From positions 39,318 through 103,317 of the forward strand of contig NZ_JAMZIK010000009.1 of the NCBI RefSeq assembly GCF_024178315.1: DNA of 64,000 nt, read 5' to 3'. Under the pieces are notes generated by a model, which saw nothing but the letters and a program-made list of their open reading frames with translations, ran no database searches and had not been told where the DNA came from. A program made the position numbers and the translations under genes. Numbering within the stretch: position 1 is the stretch's first letter; every line of letters begins with the position of its first letter. This DNA comes from Siccirubricoccus soli. Lineage in GTDB: Bacteria > Pseudomonadota > Alphaproteobacteria > Acetobacterales > Acetobacteraceae. Below, piece by piece: positions 42,943 through 50,739 of the stretch.

Positions 42943-43215
42943 TACCCGGCTTGGAGAGGCCCAGCCTTCCGGGCCGGGCATCGCGCGCAGGGTTGGTGTA
43001 GCGGCTGGGCGCCCTCAAGGCTTGTTAGAGATTGGGCATCGGGTCGGTCTGGCGGGTCTTTTTCGCACTGGGAGCGTCGGTCGGCTTGCCAAGGCACCAG
43101 CCTTGGCAAGCCGCCCTCCTGCAGCACACAAATCCCTCGCCAGTCCTCCGCCTCGCCCGGTCCCTAACAGGCCCTAGCCCTACATTGGTCGGCCTGTCGC
43201 GCGGCCGGTATAAGC
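42940..43215 (+). repeat. Intergenic repeat family A, copy 2 (interrupted)
   Basis: It starts with the MFS stop (TGATACCCGGC). CCCGGC (42945-42950) pairs with GCCGGG (42973-42978). GCGCGCAGGGTTGGTGTAGCGGC follows in two blocks that match copies 1, 3 and 4. The typical tail (CATTGGTCGGCC... GCGCGGCCGGTATAAG) appears only at about 43181-43215. The sequence in between, 43019-43173, has inverted ends and looks inserted. It lies between the convergent MFS and mgtC-type genes. Confidence 0.6.
43019..43173. mobile_element. Candidate MITE-like insertion inside repeat A
   Basis: The left end GGCTTGTTAGAGA (43019-43031) and right end TCCCTAACAGGCC (43161-43173) are inverted repeats matching 11 of 13 positions. 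Inside, GGCTTGCCAAGGC (43083-43095) pairs perfectly with GCCTTGGCAAGCC (43100-43112). It has no coding capacity. It separates two parts of a repeat that are contiguous in the other copies, which argues for insertion. No clear target duplication is seen. Confidence 0.5.
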
Positions 43216-43218
43216 GGC

Positions 43219-43944
43219 CTATTCGGCGGTGCGCATAGCCCAGCTGGCATGCCGGACGCCCGACATGCGGGACAGCGCGGCCTCGATGGCGTCCAGCTCC
43301 GCCCCCACGGCGACGGTGACGCCGAGGATGACGACCAGCTCCGTCGTCCCGTCGGAGCGCTCCTCGGTGCGGGTCTCGCGGATCGGGTAGCCCTTGGCGT
43401 CCAGCGCCTCCAGCGCCGCCGCCCGCACCTCGCCCAGCCGCTCATCGGCGACGATGGCCTGGATCTCGTAGGTCGCCTCGGTCGCGGCCTCGCGCAGCGG
43501 GCGGCGGTTCAGCGCCTCGGAGAGCGGGCGGAGCGCGGTGTTCGCCAGCAGCACCAGCAGGGCGATCAGCACGGATTCGGCGACCAGGTCGCTCCCCGCC
43601 GCCGCCCCCACCGCGGCGGAGCCCCAGAGAGTCGCCGCGGTGTTCAGGCCGCGGATGTTCAGCCCCTCCTTCATGATCGCCCCGGCGCCGAGGAAGCCGA
43701 CGCCGGAGACGACATAGGAGATGACCCGCACCGCCCCGCCCGCGCCATCCAGCCGCATGGCGCCATCGACGAAGGCGGCAGCGCCGAGCGCCACCAGCAC
43801 ATTGGTGCGCAGCCCCGCCGTGCGCTGGCGGTATTGCCGCTCCGCCCCGATCAGCGTGCCGAGCAGAAAGGCGGTGGCGAGGCTGACGACGCTGTCGAGG
43901 AAGGGCAGCAGCGCGAAGCTCTTGACGGCGGCGAGCTGCTGCAT
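43219..43944 (-). CDS. MgtC/SapB family protein
   Basis: A 241-residue protein. The N-terminal half has about five helices with LLGTLIGAERQYRQRTAGLRTNVLVALGAAAFV and VVSGVGFLGAGAIMKEG, the MgtC signatures. The C-terminal half (about residues 155-241) is a soluble ACT-like domain (EIQAIVADERLGEVRAAALEALDAKGY). MgtC proteins are linked to growth at low magnesium and to inhibition of F1Fo ATPase in pathogens, and the role here is open. It is convergent with an MFS gene. Confidence 0.92.
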   Translation of the reverse strand: MQQLAAVKSFALLPFLDSVVSLATAFLLGTLIGAERQYRQRTAGLRTNVLVALGAAAFVDGAMRLDGAGGAVRVISYVVSGVGFLGAGAIMKEGLNIRGLNTAATLWGSAAVGAAAGSDLVAESVLIALLVLLANTALRPLSEALNRRPLREAATEATYEIQAIVADERLGEVRAAALEALDAKGYPIRETRTEERSDGTTELVVILGVTVAVGAELDAIEAALSRMSGVRHASWAMRTAE

Positions 43945-44039
43945 GCTTGGATCCTAGACAGAGGCTCAGGGGTTCAGGGCCTTTCGGCCCTCGCGGGAAG
44001 GCGCTCGGGGAAGGGCAGCGCCCTTCCCCGGCGCCCGAA

Positions 44040-45650
44040 TCAGGCACGCCCCCGGATCTTCTCCGCTGCACGCTCCGCCGTCATCAGCACTGCCGGGTGA
44101 ATATTCGATGACGGCATGAAGGGAAACACCGAGGCATCCACCACCCTGAGCCCCTCCACCCCGCGCACGCGCAGTTCCGTGTCCACCACCGCCCTGTCAT
44201 CCGTGCCCATGCGGTTGGTGCCGCAGGGGTGGTAGACGGTGGTGCCGCTGGTCCGCAGGTAGTCGAGGAAGGCGTCGTCGCCCTGCGTCGCCGGGCCGGG
44301 CGAGACCTCCTCCTCCACCAGCCCGGCGAAGGGGTTGGTGGCGGCGATCTTCCGCGCCAGCTTCGCCGCCTCCAGCATCACCCGCACATCGCCCGGATGC
44401 GTCAGGTAATTCGCCCGGATGCGCGGCTTGTCCTCGACGCGCGGGCTGCGCAGCGTGATCTCGCCCCGGCTGTCCGGCCGGCACTGGCAGAAATTGAAGG
44501 TGAAGCCGGGATGCTTCGCCAGCTTGCTGGCCGAAAGCGCCTGGTTGGAGGTGTCCAGGCTGAAATTGACGAATTGGAACTGTACCTCCGGCTCCTCGGA
44601 GCCCGGCAGAACGCGGGCGAAGAGGCTGGCCTCGGAGGCGCCGATCGTCATGTGGCCGCGACGGCGCAGCGCCCAGTCCAGCCCCATCTTCGCGGTCTTC
44701 AGGGGGTTGGCCAGGGTCTCGTTCAGGCTGTCCACCGGCCTGGTGCGGAAGGCGAGGCGGACCATGAAGTGGTCCTGCAGGTTGCGCCCCACCTCCGGCG
44801 CATGGTGCACCGTCTCGATCCCGAGGCCCTGCAGCGCCGCGCCGTCGCCGATGCCGGAGAGCATGAGGAGCTTCGGGCTTTCGATGGCGCCGGCGGAGAG
44901 GATCACCTCCCGCCGCGCCCGCCAGGTCTCCTCCTGGCCCGCGGCATTGCGCACGACGACGCCGACGGCCCGCCTGCCCTCGAAGATCAGGCGAAGGCCG
45001 AGGCGCTCCGTCTCCACCCGCAGATTCGGCCGCTTCAAAGCGGGGCGCAGATAGCCGGTGGCCGGCGACCAGCGCACCCCGTTATGGACATTGAGCTGGT
45101 TGGGCGCGACGCCCTCGAACCACTCGCCATTATTGTCCAGGTTGCGGGGGAAGCCGAGATTCACGCAGGTCTCGACGAAGGCGCGGCAGCCGGGGGTGGG
45201 CGCCGGGACTTCCGCGATCTGCATCGGGCCGTCCGTGCCGCGGTATTCGCTCTCCGGCCTGTGGAAGGTCTCCAGCTTGCGGAAGGCCGGCAGGCAGTCC
45301 TCATAGCTCCAGCCGCGGGCGCCGCTCTGCGCCCAGCGGTCGTAGTCGCGCGGGGAGCCGCGGAGGAAGACCAGGCCGTTGACGCTGCCGGAGCCGCCGA
45401 TGACCCGGCCGCGCGGCCAGTAGACGCTGCGGCCGCCCAGCTCGGGCTCGCCCTCCGTCTGGTAGTTCCAATCGAATTTGCGGGTGACGTAGAGCCGGGC
45501 GAAGCCCATGGGGATGTGGATCCAGGGGTTGGTGTCCCAGGGCCCGGCCTCCAGCAGCGCCACCTGGGCGCCCGGATCCTCCGAGAGCCTCGCGGCCAGC
45601 ACGCAGCCGGCGGAGCCCCCGCCCAGGATCACGTAATCCGCTTCCGGCAT
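44040..45650 (-). CDS. GMC family FAD oxidoreductase (choline dehydrogenase-like)
   Basis: A 536-residue glucose-methanol-choline oxidoreductase. ADYVILGGGSAGCVLAARLSEDP binds FAD. YWPRGRVIGGSGSVNGLVFLRG is GMC signature 1. GAIESPKLLMLSGIG is signature 2. YHPCGTNRMG carries the active-site histidine. It oxidises an alcohol, for example choline or a polyethylene-glycol-like compound, and the substrate is not certain. A strong AGGAGG lies before the ATG at 45650. It is divergent from mdoH. The betaine aldehyde dehydrogenase partner of choline pathways is not adjacent. Confidence 0.92.
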   Translation of the reverse strand: MPEADYVILGGGSAGCVLAARLSEDPGAQVALLEAGPWDTNPWIHIPMGFARLYVTRKFDWNYQTEGEPELGGRSVYWPRGRVIGGSGSVNGLVFLRGSPRDYDRWAQSGARGWSYEDCLPAFRKLETFHRPESEYRGTDGPMQIAEVPAPTPGCRAFVETCVNLGFPRNLDNNGEWFEGVAPNQLNVHNGVRWSPATGYLRPALKRPNLRVETERLGLRLIFEGRRAVGVVVRNAAGQEETWRARREVILSAGAIESPKLLMLSGIGDGAALQGLGIETVHHAPEVGRNLQDHFMVRLAFRTRPVDSLNETLANPLKTAKMGLDWALRRRGHMTIGASEASLFARVLPGSEEPEVQFQFVNFSLDTSNQALSASKLAKHPGFTFNFCQCRPDSRGEITLRSPRVEDKPRIRANYLTHPGDVRVMLEAAKLARKIAATNPFAGLVEEEVSPGPATQGDDAFLDYLRTSGTTVYHPCGTNRMGTDDRAVVDTELRVRGVEGLRVVDASVFPFMPSSNIHPAVLMTAERAAEKIRGRA

Positions 45651-45748
45651 GAAGCCGTTCCCTCCTTTTATGTCACCACCCATCACGCCATGGGGCGGCG
45701 GGGGCGGCAAGCCGTCCGGGGCGGCGCTGCCGTCCCGATTCCGCCATT

Positions 45749-47449
45749 TTGCGACGGCACATTCCGGAAGTGACCCGACGCCGCCTGATCTTCGCCCTGC
45801 TGCTCCTGCTGCTCACCGCCCTGCAGCTCGGCCTCGCCGCGCGCGTCATGGCGCCGGGGGGCTGGACGGCGTGGGAGGTGCTGGGCTTCCTCTGCTTCGC
45901 CGGCACCGCGCCCTGGACCGCGCTCTGCGCCGCCAATGGCCTGATCGGGCTGGCGCTGCTGCTGCTCTCGCCCGACCCGCCGGCGGCGGTGCTGCCGGCG
46001 CTGCGGCGGGCGGCGCCAAGGGGGGCAGGCCCGGCGCCCAGGCTCGGCACGGCCATCGTCATCTGCATCCGCAACGAGGAGATGGGGGCGGTGCTGGCGC
46101 CGCTGGCGCGGCTGCTGGACGGGCTGGCGGCGGCCGGGGCGGCGGGGCGCTTCACCCCCTGGCTGCTGTCGGACACCCAGGACCCGGCGCTGGCGGCGGC
46201 GGAGGAGGCAGCGGTGGCGGCGTTCCGGGAGAGCTACCCCGCCACGCGCTACCGGCGGCGCGCCGCGAATACCGGCTTCAAGGCCGGCAACATCATGGAA
46301 TTCCTGGACCGCCACGCCCAGGGCTGCGACCTCATGCTGTGCCTCGACGCGGATAGCGAGATGTCGGCGGCGGCGGTGCTGCGGCTGGTGGCCTGCATGG
46401 AGGCGGATCACCGCCTTGCCATCCTGCAGCAGCTCATCGTCGGGCGGCCGGCGGCGGCGGCCTTCCCGCGGCTGTTCCAGTTCGGCATGCGGGCGGGGAT
46501 GCGGGCCTGGGCAACCGGGCAGGCCTGGTGGCAGGGGGATGAGGGCCCCTACTGGGGCCATAACGCGCTGATCCGCATCGAGCCCTTCCGCCGCCATGCG
46601 CGGCTGGAGACGCTGCCGGATGGCAGCCCCATCCTGAGCCATGACCAGGTGGAGGCGGTGCGGCTGCACGCCGCCGGCTGGAAGGTCTGCTGCCTGCCGG
46701 AGGAAGCGGGCAGCCTGGAGGGCAATCCCCCTGCCCTGCCGGAATTCATGGCGCGCGACCTGCGCTGGGCGGCGGGCAACATGCAGTACTGGCACCTGCT
46801 GCGCCTGCCGGGGATGACGGCGATGGGAAGCTGGCAGCTGCTGCAGGCGATCCTGCTGTTCCTCGGCGCGCCGCTCTGGGTGGGGGTGCTGGTCGCCGCC
46901 GTGCTGAATGCCGCGACCGGGGGCGGCGCCGCGGTGCCGGCGGGGGCGCTGGCGGCGCTGCTGGGGGTGACCTGGGGGATGCTCTACGCCCCCAAGCTCT
47001 CCGGCTATGCGGAGGTGCTGCTGCGGCCGGCGCTGGCGGCCCGCTATGGCGGGCGGCTGGCCTTCCTGCGCGGCGCGGCGGCGGAGCTGGCCTTCACCGC
47101 GCTGCTGGACCCGGTCAGCCTGTTCAACAAGGCGATGTTCCTGGCGCGGCTGCCCTTCGGCGGCGGCCAGGGCTGGGCGCCGCAGAACCGGGCGGCGCGC
47201 GGGGTGGGCTGGGGCGATGCGGCCAGGCTGCTCTGGCCGCATACGCTGTTCGGCCTCGGGGTGTTCGGGCTGCTGCTCTGGGCGGCGCCCGGGGCGGCGC
47301 TCTGGGCGCTGCCCTTCGCGGGGGGGCTGGTGGCGGCGGTGCCGTTCTGCGTGCTGACCGCCTCGCCACGGGTTTCGGCCAGGCTGCGGCGGGCGAGGCT
47401 GGCGGCGACGCCGGAGGAGCTGGGGGAGGCGCTGGCGGCGGCGGAATAG
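45749..47449 (+). CDS. mdoH: Glucan glucosyltransferase MdoH/OpgH
   Basis: A 566-residue membrane GT2 enzyme. Two helices at the N-terminus precede the catalytic domain: VICIRNEE, ANTGFKAGNIMEFLDRH, LCLDADSEM (metal-binding DxD), ILSHDQVEA (base) and RDLRWAAGNMQYW, the Q/RxxRW equivalent. Several helices follow. It polymerises the backbone of osmoregulated periplasmic glucans. The usual partner opgG/mdoG is not adjacent. The first in-frame codon is TTG at 45749, and GTG at 45770 is an alternative. The family normally has about 700 residues or more, so this is a short version. Confidence 0.87.
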   Translation: MRRHIPEVTRRRLIFALLLLLLTALQLGLAARVMAPGGWTAWEVLGFLCFAGTAPWTALCAANGLIGLALLLLSPDPPAAVLPALRRAAPRGAGPAPRLGTAIVICIRNEEMGAVLAPLARLLDGLAAAGAAGRFTPWLLSDTQDPALAAAEEAAVAAFRESYPATRYRRRAANTGFKAGNIMEFLDRHAQGCDLMLCLDADSEMSAAAVLRLVACMEADHRLAILQQLIVGRPAAAAFPRLFQFGMRAGMRAWATGQAWWQGDEGPYWGHNALIRIEPFRRHARLETLPDGSPILSHDQVEAVRLHAAGWKVCCLPEEAGSLEGNPPALPEFMARDLRWAAGNMQYWHLLRLPGMTAMGSWQLLQAILLFLGAPLWVGVLVAAVLNAATGGGAAVPAGALAALLGVTWGMLYAPKLSGYAEVLLRPALAARYGGRLAFLRGAAAELAFTALLDPVSLFNKAMFLARLPFGGGQGWAPQNRAARGVGWGDAARLLWPHTLFGLGVFGLLLWAAPGAALWALPFAGGLVAAVPFCVLTASPRVSARLRRARLAATPEELGEALAAAE

Positions 47450-47536
47450 GCACCCACGGGTTTGTGTCTTCCCGCCATGCCCGTCCTCGGCTGGCTTGCA
47501 ATGCGCGGAACCGGCGCGGGAGGGGGACGGGCTGGC

Positions 47537-48262
47537 ATGCATGACACGGCGATGGCGTGCGGCGCCGCCTTCTTCGCGGCCTATCTCGGGGCTGGCCCGG
47601 CACGGGTGCTGGATATTGGCGCGGCGGATGTGAATGGCAGCCTGCGCAGCGTGGCGCCGCCCGGCACCACCTATGTCGGGGCCGATCTCGGCCCGGACCG
47701 CGGCGTCGATGTGGTCGTCGCGCCCGGCGCCCCGCTGCCCTTCGCGCCGGAAAGCTTCGACGCGGTCATCGCCACCTCCTGCTTCGAACACGACCCGGCC
47801 TTCTGGCTGACCTTCCTGCACATGGCGGAGGTGCTGCGGCCGGGCGGGCATCTCTATCTCAACATGCCCTCGAACGGCGCCTATCACGGCTATCCGGGCG
47901 ATGTCTGGCGGTTCTACCCGGATGCCGGGCTGGCGCTGGCCGAATGGGCGCGCCGCCAGGGCGTGGCGATGCAGCTGGTGGAAAGCGGCACGCTGCCCCG
48001 CGGGGTGGACGGGTGGAACGACTTCGTCGTGGTCTGCGTGAAGGCGCCGGTGGCACCGCCTCGCCAGGCCTATCTGCTGGACCGTTTTCCTGCCGCGCGG
48101 AATTGCCGCCGGCATGACCGGGAGGGTTTCACCAACGCGACCGCTCTGCCGGAGGACTGGGAGATCCAGCAGCGGCTGGAAGCTGCGCTGCGGGAGGCGC
48201 AGGCGGAGAACGCCGCCCTGCGGGCGAGGCTGGCGGCGCTGGAACAGGGCGGATCGCCTTAG
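47537..48262 (+). CDS. SAM-dependent methyltransferase with C-terminal coiled coil
   Basis: A 241-residue class I methyltransferase. VLDIGAADVNGSLR is the SAM-binding loop, followed by YVGADLG, FDAVIATSCFEHDPAF and EVLRPGGHLYLNMPS. The last 40 residues are a charged coiled coil (QRLEAALREAQAENAALRARLAALEQ). The ATG at 47537 is preferred to a frame opening at 47462. The gene follows mdoH by 87 nt, so a role in glycan or lipid modification is possible but unproven. Its last codons and stop lie inside repeat B copy 2. Confidence 0.82.
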   Translation: MHDTAMACGAAFFAAYLGAGPARVLDIGAADVNGSLRSVAPPGTTYVGADLGPDRGVDVVVAPGAPLPFAPESFDAVIATSCFEHDPAFWLTFLHMAEVLRPGGHLYLNMPSNGAYHGYPGDVWRFYPDAGLALAEWARRQGVAMQLVESGTLPRGVDGWNDFVVVCVKAPVAPPRQAYLLDRFPAARNCRRHDREGFTNATALPEDWEIQQRLEAALREAQAENAALRARLAALEQGGSP

Positions 48263-48352
48263 GCGGCATCGCCCGAAAGCGTGAATCTGCCCTGCCCGCG
48301 AAGGCCTGGAGCGGCTTCGGCGAGCGCTTGTGAACCGAAGCCGCTCCGGCCC
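48247..48352 (+). repeat. Intergenic repeat family B, copy 2 (two hairpins)
   Basis: Hairpin 2: GGGCGGAT (48247-48254) with ATCTGCCC (48285-48292), pairing with one G-U. Hairpin 1: GGAGCGGCTTCGG (48308-48320) with CCGAAGCCGCTCC (48335-48347), perfect, 14-nt loop. It aligns with the reverse strand of 11742-11852. The end of the methyltransferase gene overlaps its start, and the convergent gene at 48353 ends at its other side. Confidence 0.65.
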
Positions 48353-48751
48353 TCAACCGATCCGCCGCCAGCCCTCATACACCGTCTCCCGCGCGATCCT
48401 GCCGGCGCGCATGGCGAACACGTGCAGCAGCCGCAGCTCCACGCGGCTGCCGACCGGGAGCGGCGCATTCTCGAAGCCCTCGGCCACCAGGCGGAAGCGC
48501 ACCAGGCACTCATCCACCACGCGGTCGCGCGTGGCGAAGCGCTGGATGGGCTCGATCTCCACCTCCGCCATGGCGGCGAACATGCGGCGGTAATTCGCCT
48601 CGATCGCCGCATGGCTGGTGAGGGTGAGGCCGCGGCTCGGCATCTCCAGCACCACGTCCTCGGTATAGAGGCCGAGCACGCTGGCAGGGTCCTGCGCCTC
48701 TCCCTTGATGTGGGCATCGACGGTGGCGAGGTTGGCGGCGATGGGGTCCAT
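48353..48751 (-). CDS. SnoaL-like / NTF2-fold protein
   Basis: A 132-residue protein of the cone-shaped NTF2 fold (SnoaL-like polyketide cyclase/ketosteroid isomerase group): IAANLATVDAHIKGEAQDPASVLGLYTEDVVLEMPSRGLTLTSHAAIEANYRRMFAAM, ending FAMRAGRIARETVYEGWRRIG. Members are small enzymes or binding proteins, and the function here is unknown. The start at 48751 fits the family. It is divergent from a marR gene with a perfect 25-bp palindrome in between, so it is probably repressed by that regulator. Confidence 0.8.
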   Translation of the reverse strand: MDPIAANLATVDAHIKGEAQDPASVLGLYTEDVVLEMPSRGLTLTSHAAIEANYRRMFAAMAEVEIEPIQRFATRDRVVDECLVRFRLVAEGFENAPLPVGSRVELRLLHVFAMRAGRIARETVYEGWRRIG

Positions 48752-48784
48752 GGCGGGCTCCGAGGTCGTCAGTCTGCCTGACCG

Positions 48785-48809
48785 ATATAGACAGATAACC
48801 TGTCTATAT
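48785..48809. promoter_or_regulatory. MarR operator overlapping the marR start codon
   Basis: ATATAGACAG (48785-48794) and CTGTCTATAT (48800-48809) are perfect inverted repeats with a 5-nt centre (ATAAC). The right arm includes the A and T of the marR ATG (48808). The left arm faces the divergent SnoaL-like gene. A bound repressor would cover both promoters. Confidence 0.7.
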
Positions 48810-49260
48810 GTCAAATGCGAAGATGTCGGACCGCAACATCACCGCCGCCCGCCGCACCCTCGGCTTCCTCCTGCGCCAACCCTATGAGCGGATGCAGCGG
48901 GAGGTCTATGGCGGGCTGGCGGCGCGTGGCTTCCCGGATATCCGGCCGGCGCACAGCGCGGTGTTCCGCCACATCGCGGCCGGCGGCTCCCGCCTGACCG
49001 TGCTGGCGGAGCAGGCCGGCATGACCAAGCAGAGCATGGCCTATCTGGTGGAGGGGCTGGCGGAGGGCGGCTATCTGGTGACGGCGCCGGACCCGACGGA
49101 TGGCCGCGCCCGGCTGGTGAAGCTGACGGCGCGCGGCCGGCGCGTCTGGGACGCGCTGATCGCCCTCTCCGCCGAGGCCGAGGCCCGCATTGCCGCGCGC
49201 GTCGGGCCGGCCCGGCTGGCCGAGCTGCGGGCGATCCTGGAGGAGCTGGCCGAGCCCTGA
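48808..49260 (+). CDS. MarR family transcriptional regulator
   Basis: A 150-residue MarR protein: ARRTLGFLLRQPYERMQREVYGGLAARGFPDIRPAHSAVFRHI, helix-turn-helix LTVLAEQAGMTKQSMAYLVEGLAEGGYL, and wing DPTDGRARLVKLTARGRRVWD. The ATG at 48808 lies inside a perfect palindrome and has no ribosome site, which suggests a leaderless message. An alternative ATG is at 48823. It is the likely repressor of itself and of the divergent SnoaL-like gene. Confidence 0.9.
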   Translation: MSNAKMSDRNITAARRTLGFLLRQPYERMQREVYGGLAARGFPDIRPAHSAVFRHIAAGGSRLTVLAEQAGMTKQSMAYLVEGLAEGGYLVTAPDPTDGRARLVKLTARGRRVWDALIALSAEAEARIAARVGPARLAELRAILEELAEP

Positions 49261-49332
49261 TTCATGGTTTCCAAGGGCCTTTCGGCCTTTGGCGGAGGGA
49301 GCACGAGGGAGGCAGAGCCTCCCTCGTCAGTG

Positions 49333-50664
49333 TCACCCGCGATTCGCCCGCTCGAAATTCCGCAGCGCCACGTTGCCGCGCCGGTTCGCCGCCTCCAGCG
49401 CCGCCTGCGCGCCCTGCTGCCCCTGCAGCGCCTTCTCCAGCTCCTCCTGGATGATGTTCCGCACCTCCACGAAATTGCCCAGGCGGAAGCCCTTGCTGTT
49501 CGGCGTCGGTTCGGCGCGGGAGAGCTGGATGACGGCGGCGTCGGCGCCCGGGTTCTGCTGGTAGTACCCCTCCGCCTTCGCCTTCTCATAGGCGGCGAGG
49601 GTGATCGGCACATAGCCGGTGTTCTTGTGCCACCAGAGGTCCATGTCGACCTCCGAGATGAAGCGGAAGAACTCCGCGACGCCCCGGTACTCGTTCACCG
49701 GCCGGTTGCGGCCGGAAAGCGCCCAGAGGCTGGCGCCGCCGATGACGCCATTCTTCGGCGCCTGGATCACGTCGTCATGGTAGGGCAGCGGCACGGAGAT
49801 CCACTTGAACCGCGCCTCCCGCTCCACCCGCGCGCGGTTGCCGGCGGAGTTGAAGCTGATGGCCGCCTCGCCGGAGGGGAAGACGCCATCCGCCGCATTG
49901 TCCCGCCCGCCATAGCGGAACAGCCCGTCCTTCTGCAGGGCGAGGATGAAGTCCAGGTTCTTGCGGAAGAACGGGCTGGTGATCTGCAGCTCGGTGTCCA
50001 GCCCCTCGAAGCCGTTGGACTTCGTGGAGAAGGGCACGTCGTGGATCGCCGCCATCTGCTCGAACAGGATCCAGGTCGGCCAGGTGGTGGTGATGGCGAC
50101 CGGCGCGGCGTTGGCGGCCTTGATCTTCTCCGCCGCGGCGCGGACCTGCTTCCAGGTCTTCGGCAGGTCGGTGGTGGAGAGCCCGGCCTTCTCGAAGGCA
50201 TCCAGGTTGAGCCACATGATGGCCGAGGAGGAATTGTAGGGCATGGAGATCAGCCGCCCTTGCGTGTCGCTGTAGTAGCCGCGCACGCCGGGGATGTAGC
50301 GGGCCGGGTCCAGCTCCACCCCCGCCTCGGCCAGGAGCTGGTGCACCGGGCGGATGGCGGGGCCGGCGGCCATCATCGTCGCCGTCCCCACCTCGAACAC
50401 CTGGGCGATGTGGGGCGGGTTGCCGGCGCGCCAGGCGGCGATGGCGCCGGTCATGGTGTCGATGTAGCTGCCCTTGAAGCTGCCGACGACGGTGTAGCGG
50501 TCCTGGCTCTCGTTGAACCGCTTCACCTGCTCCGCCACCCGCTCCCCGAGCGGGCCGGCCAGGCCGTACCAGTAGTGGATCTCCGTCCGGCCTTGCGCGC
50601 CGGCGAGGTGCGGCGCGGCGAGCCCGAAGGCAGTGGCGGCAAGCAGGCTGCGGCGCTGCAGCAT
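49333..50664 (-). CDS. ugpB: ABC transporter substrate-binding protein, UgpB-like
   Basis: A 443-residue extracellular solute-binding protein of family 1. The signal peptide is MLQRRSLLAATAFGLAAPHLAGAQG. RTEIHYWYGLAGPLGERVAEQVKRFNESQDRYTVVGSFKGSYIDTMTGAIAAWRAGNPPHIAQVFEVG and the central MPYNSSSAIMWLNLDAFEKAGL match sn-glycerol-3-phosphate binding proteins. A GGGAGA box precedes the ATG. The ugpA, ugpE and ugpC partner genes are not adjacent, so it either works with a distant permease or is a remnant of an operon. Confidence 0.88.
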   Translation of the reverse strand: MLQRRSLLAATAFGLAAPHLAGAQGRTEIHYWYGLAGPLGERVAEQVKRFNESQDRYTVVGSFKGSYIDTMTGAIAAWRAGNPPHIAQVFEVGTATMMAAGPAIRPVHQLLAEAGVELDPARYIPGVRGYYSDTQGRLISMPYNSSSAIMWLNLDAFEKAGLSTTDLPKTWKQVRAAAEKIKAANAAPVAITTTWPTWILFEQMAAIHDVPFSTKSNGFEGLDTELQITSPFFRKNLDFILALQKDGLFRYGGRDNAADGVFPSGEAAISFNSAGNRARVEREARFKWISVPLPYHDDVIQAPKNGVIGGASLWALSGRNRPVNEYRGVAEFFRFISEVDMDLWWHKNTGYVPITLAAYEKAKAEGYYQQNPGADAAVIQLSRAEPTPNSKGFRLGNFVEVRNIIQEELEKALQGQQGAQAALEAANRRGNVALRNFERANRG

Positions 50665-50739
50665 GGCGCAATCTCCCTGGAGATTCTGGATGGGCGGCGA
50701 GGTAGCCGCCGGGTATGGCGACGACGTTACAGAAAAACG

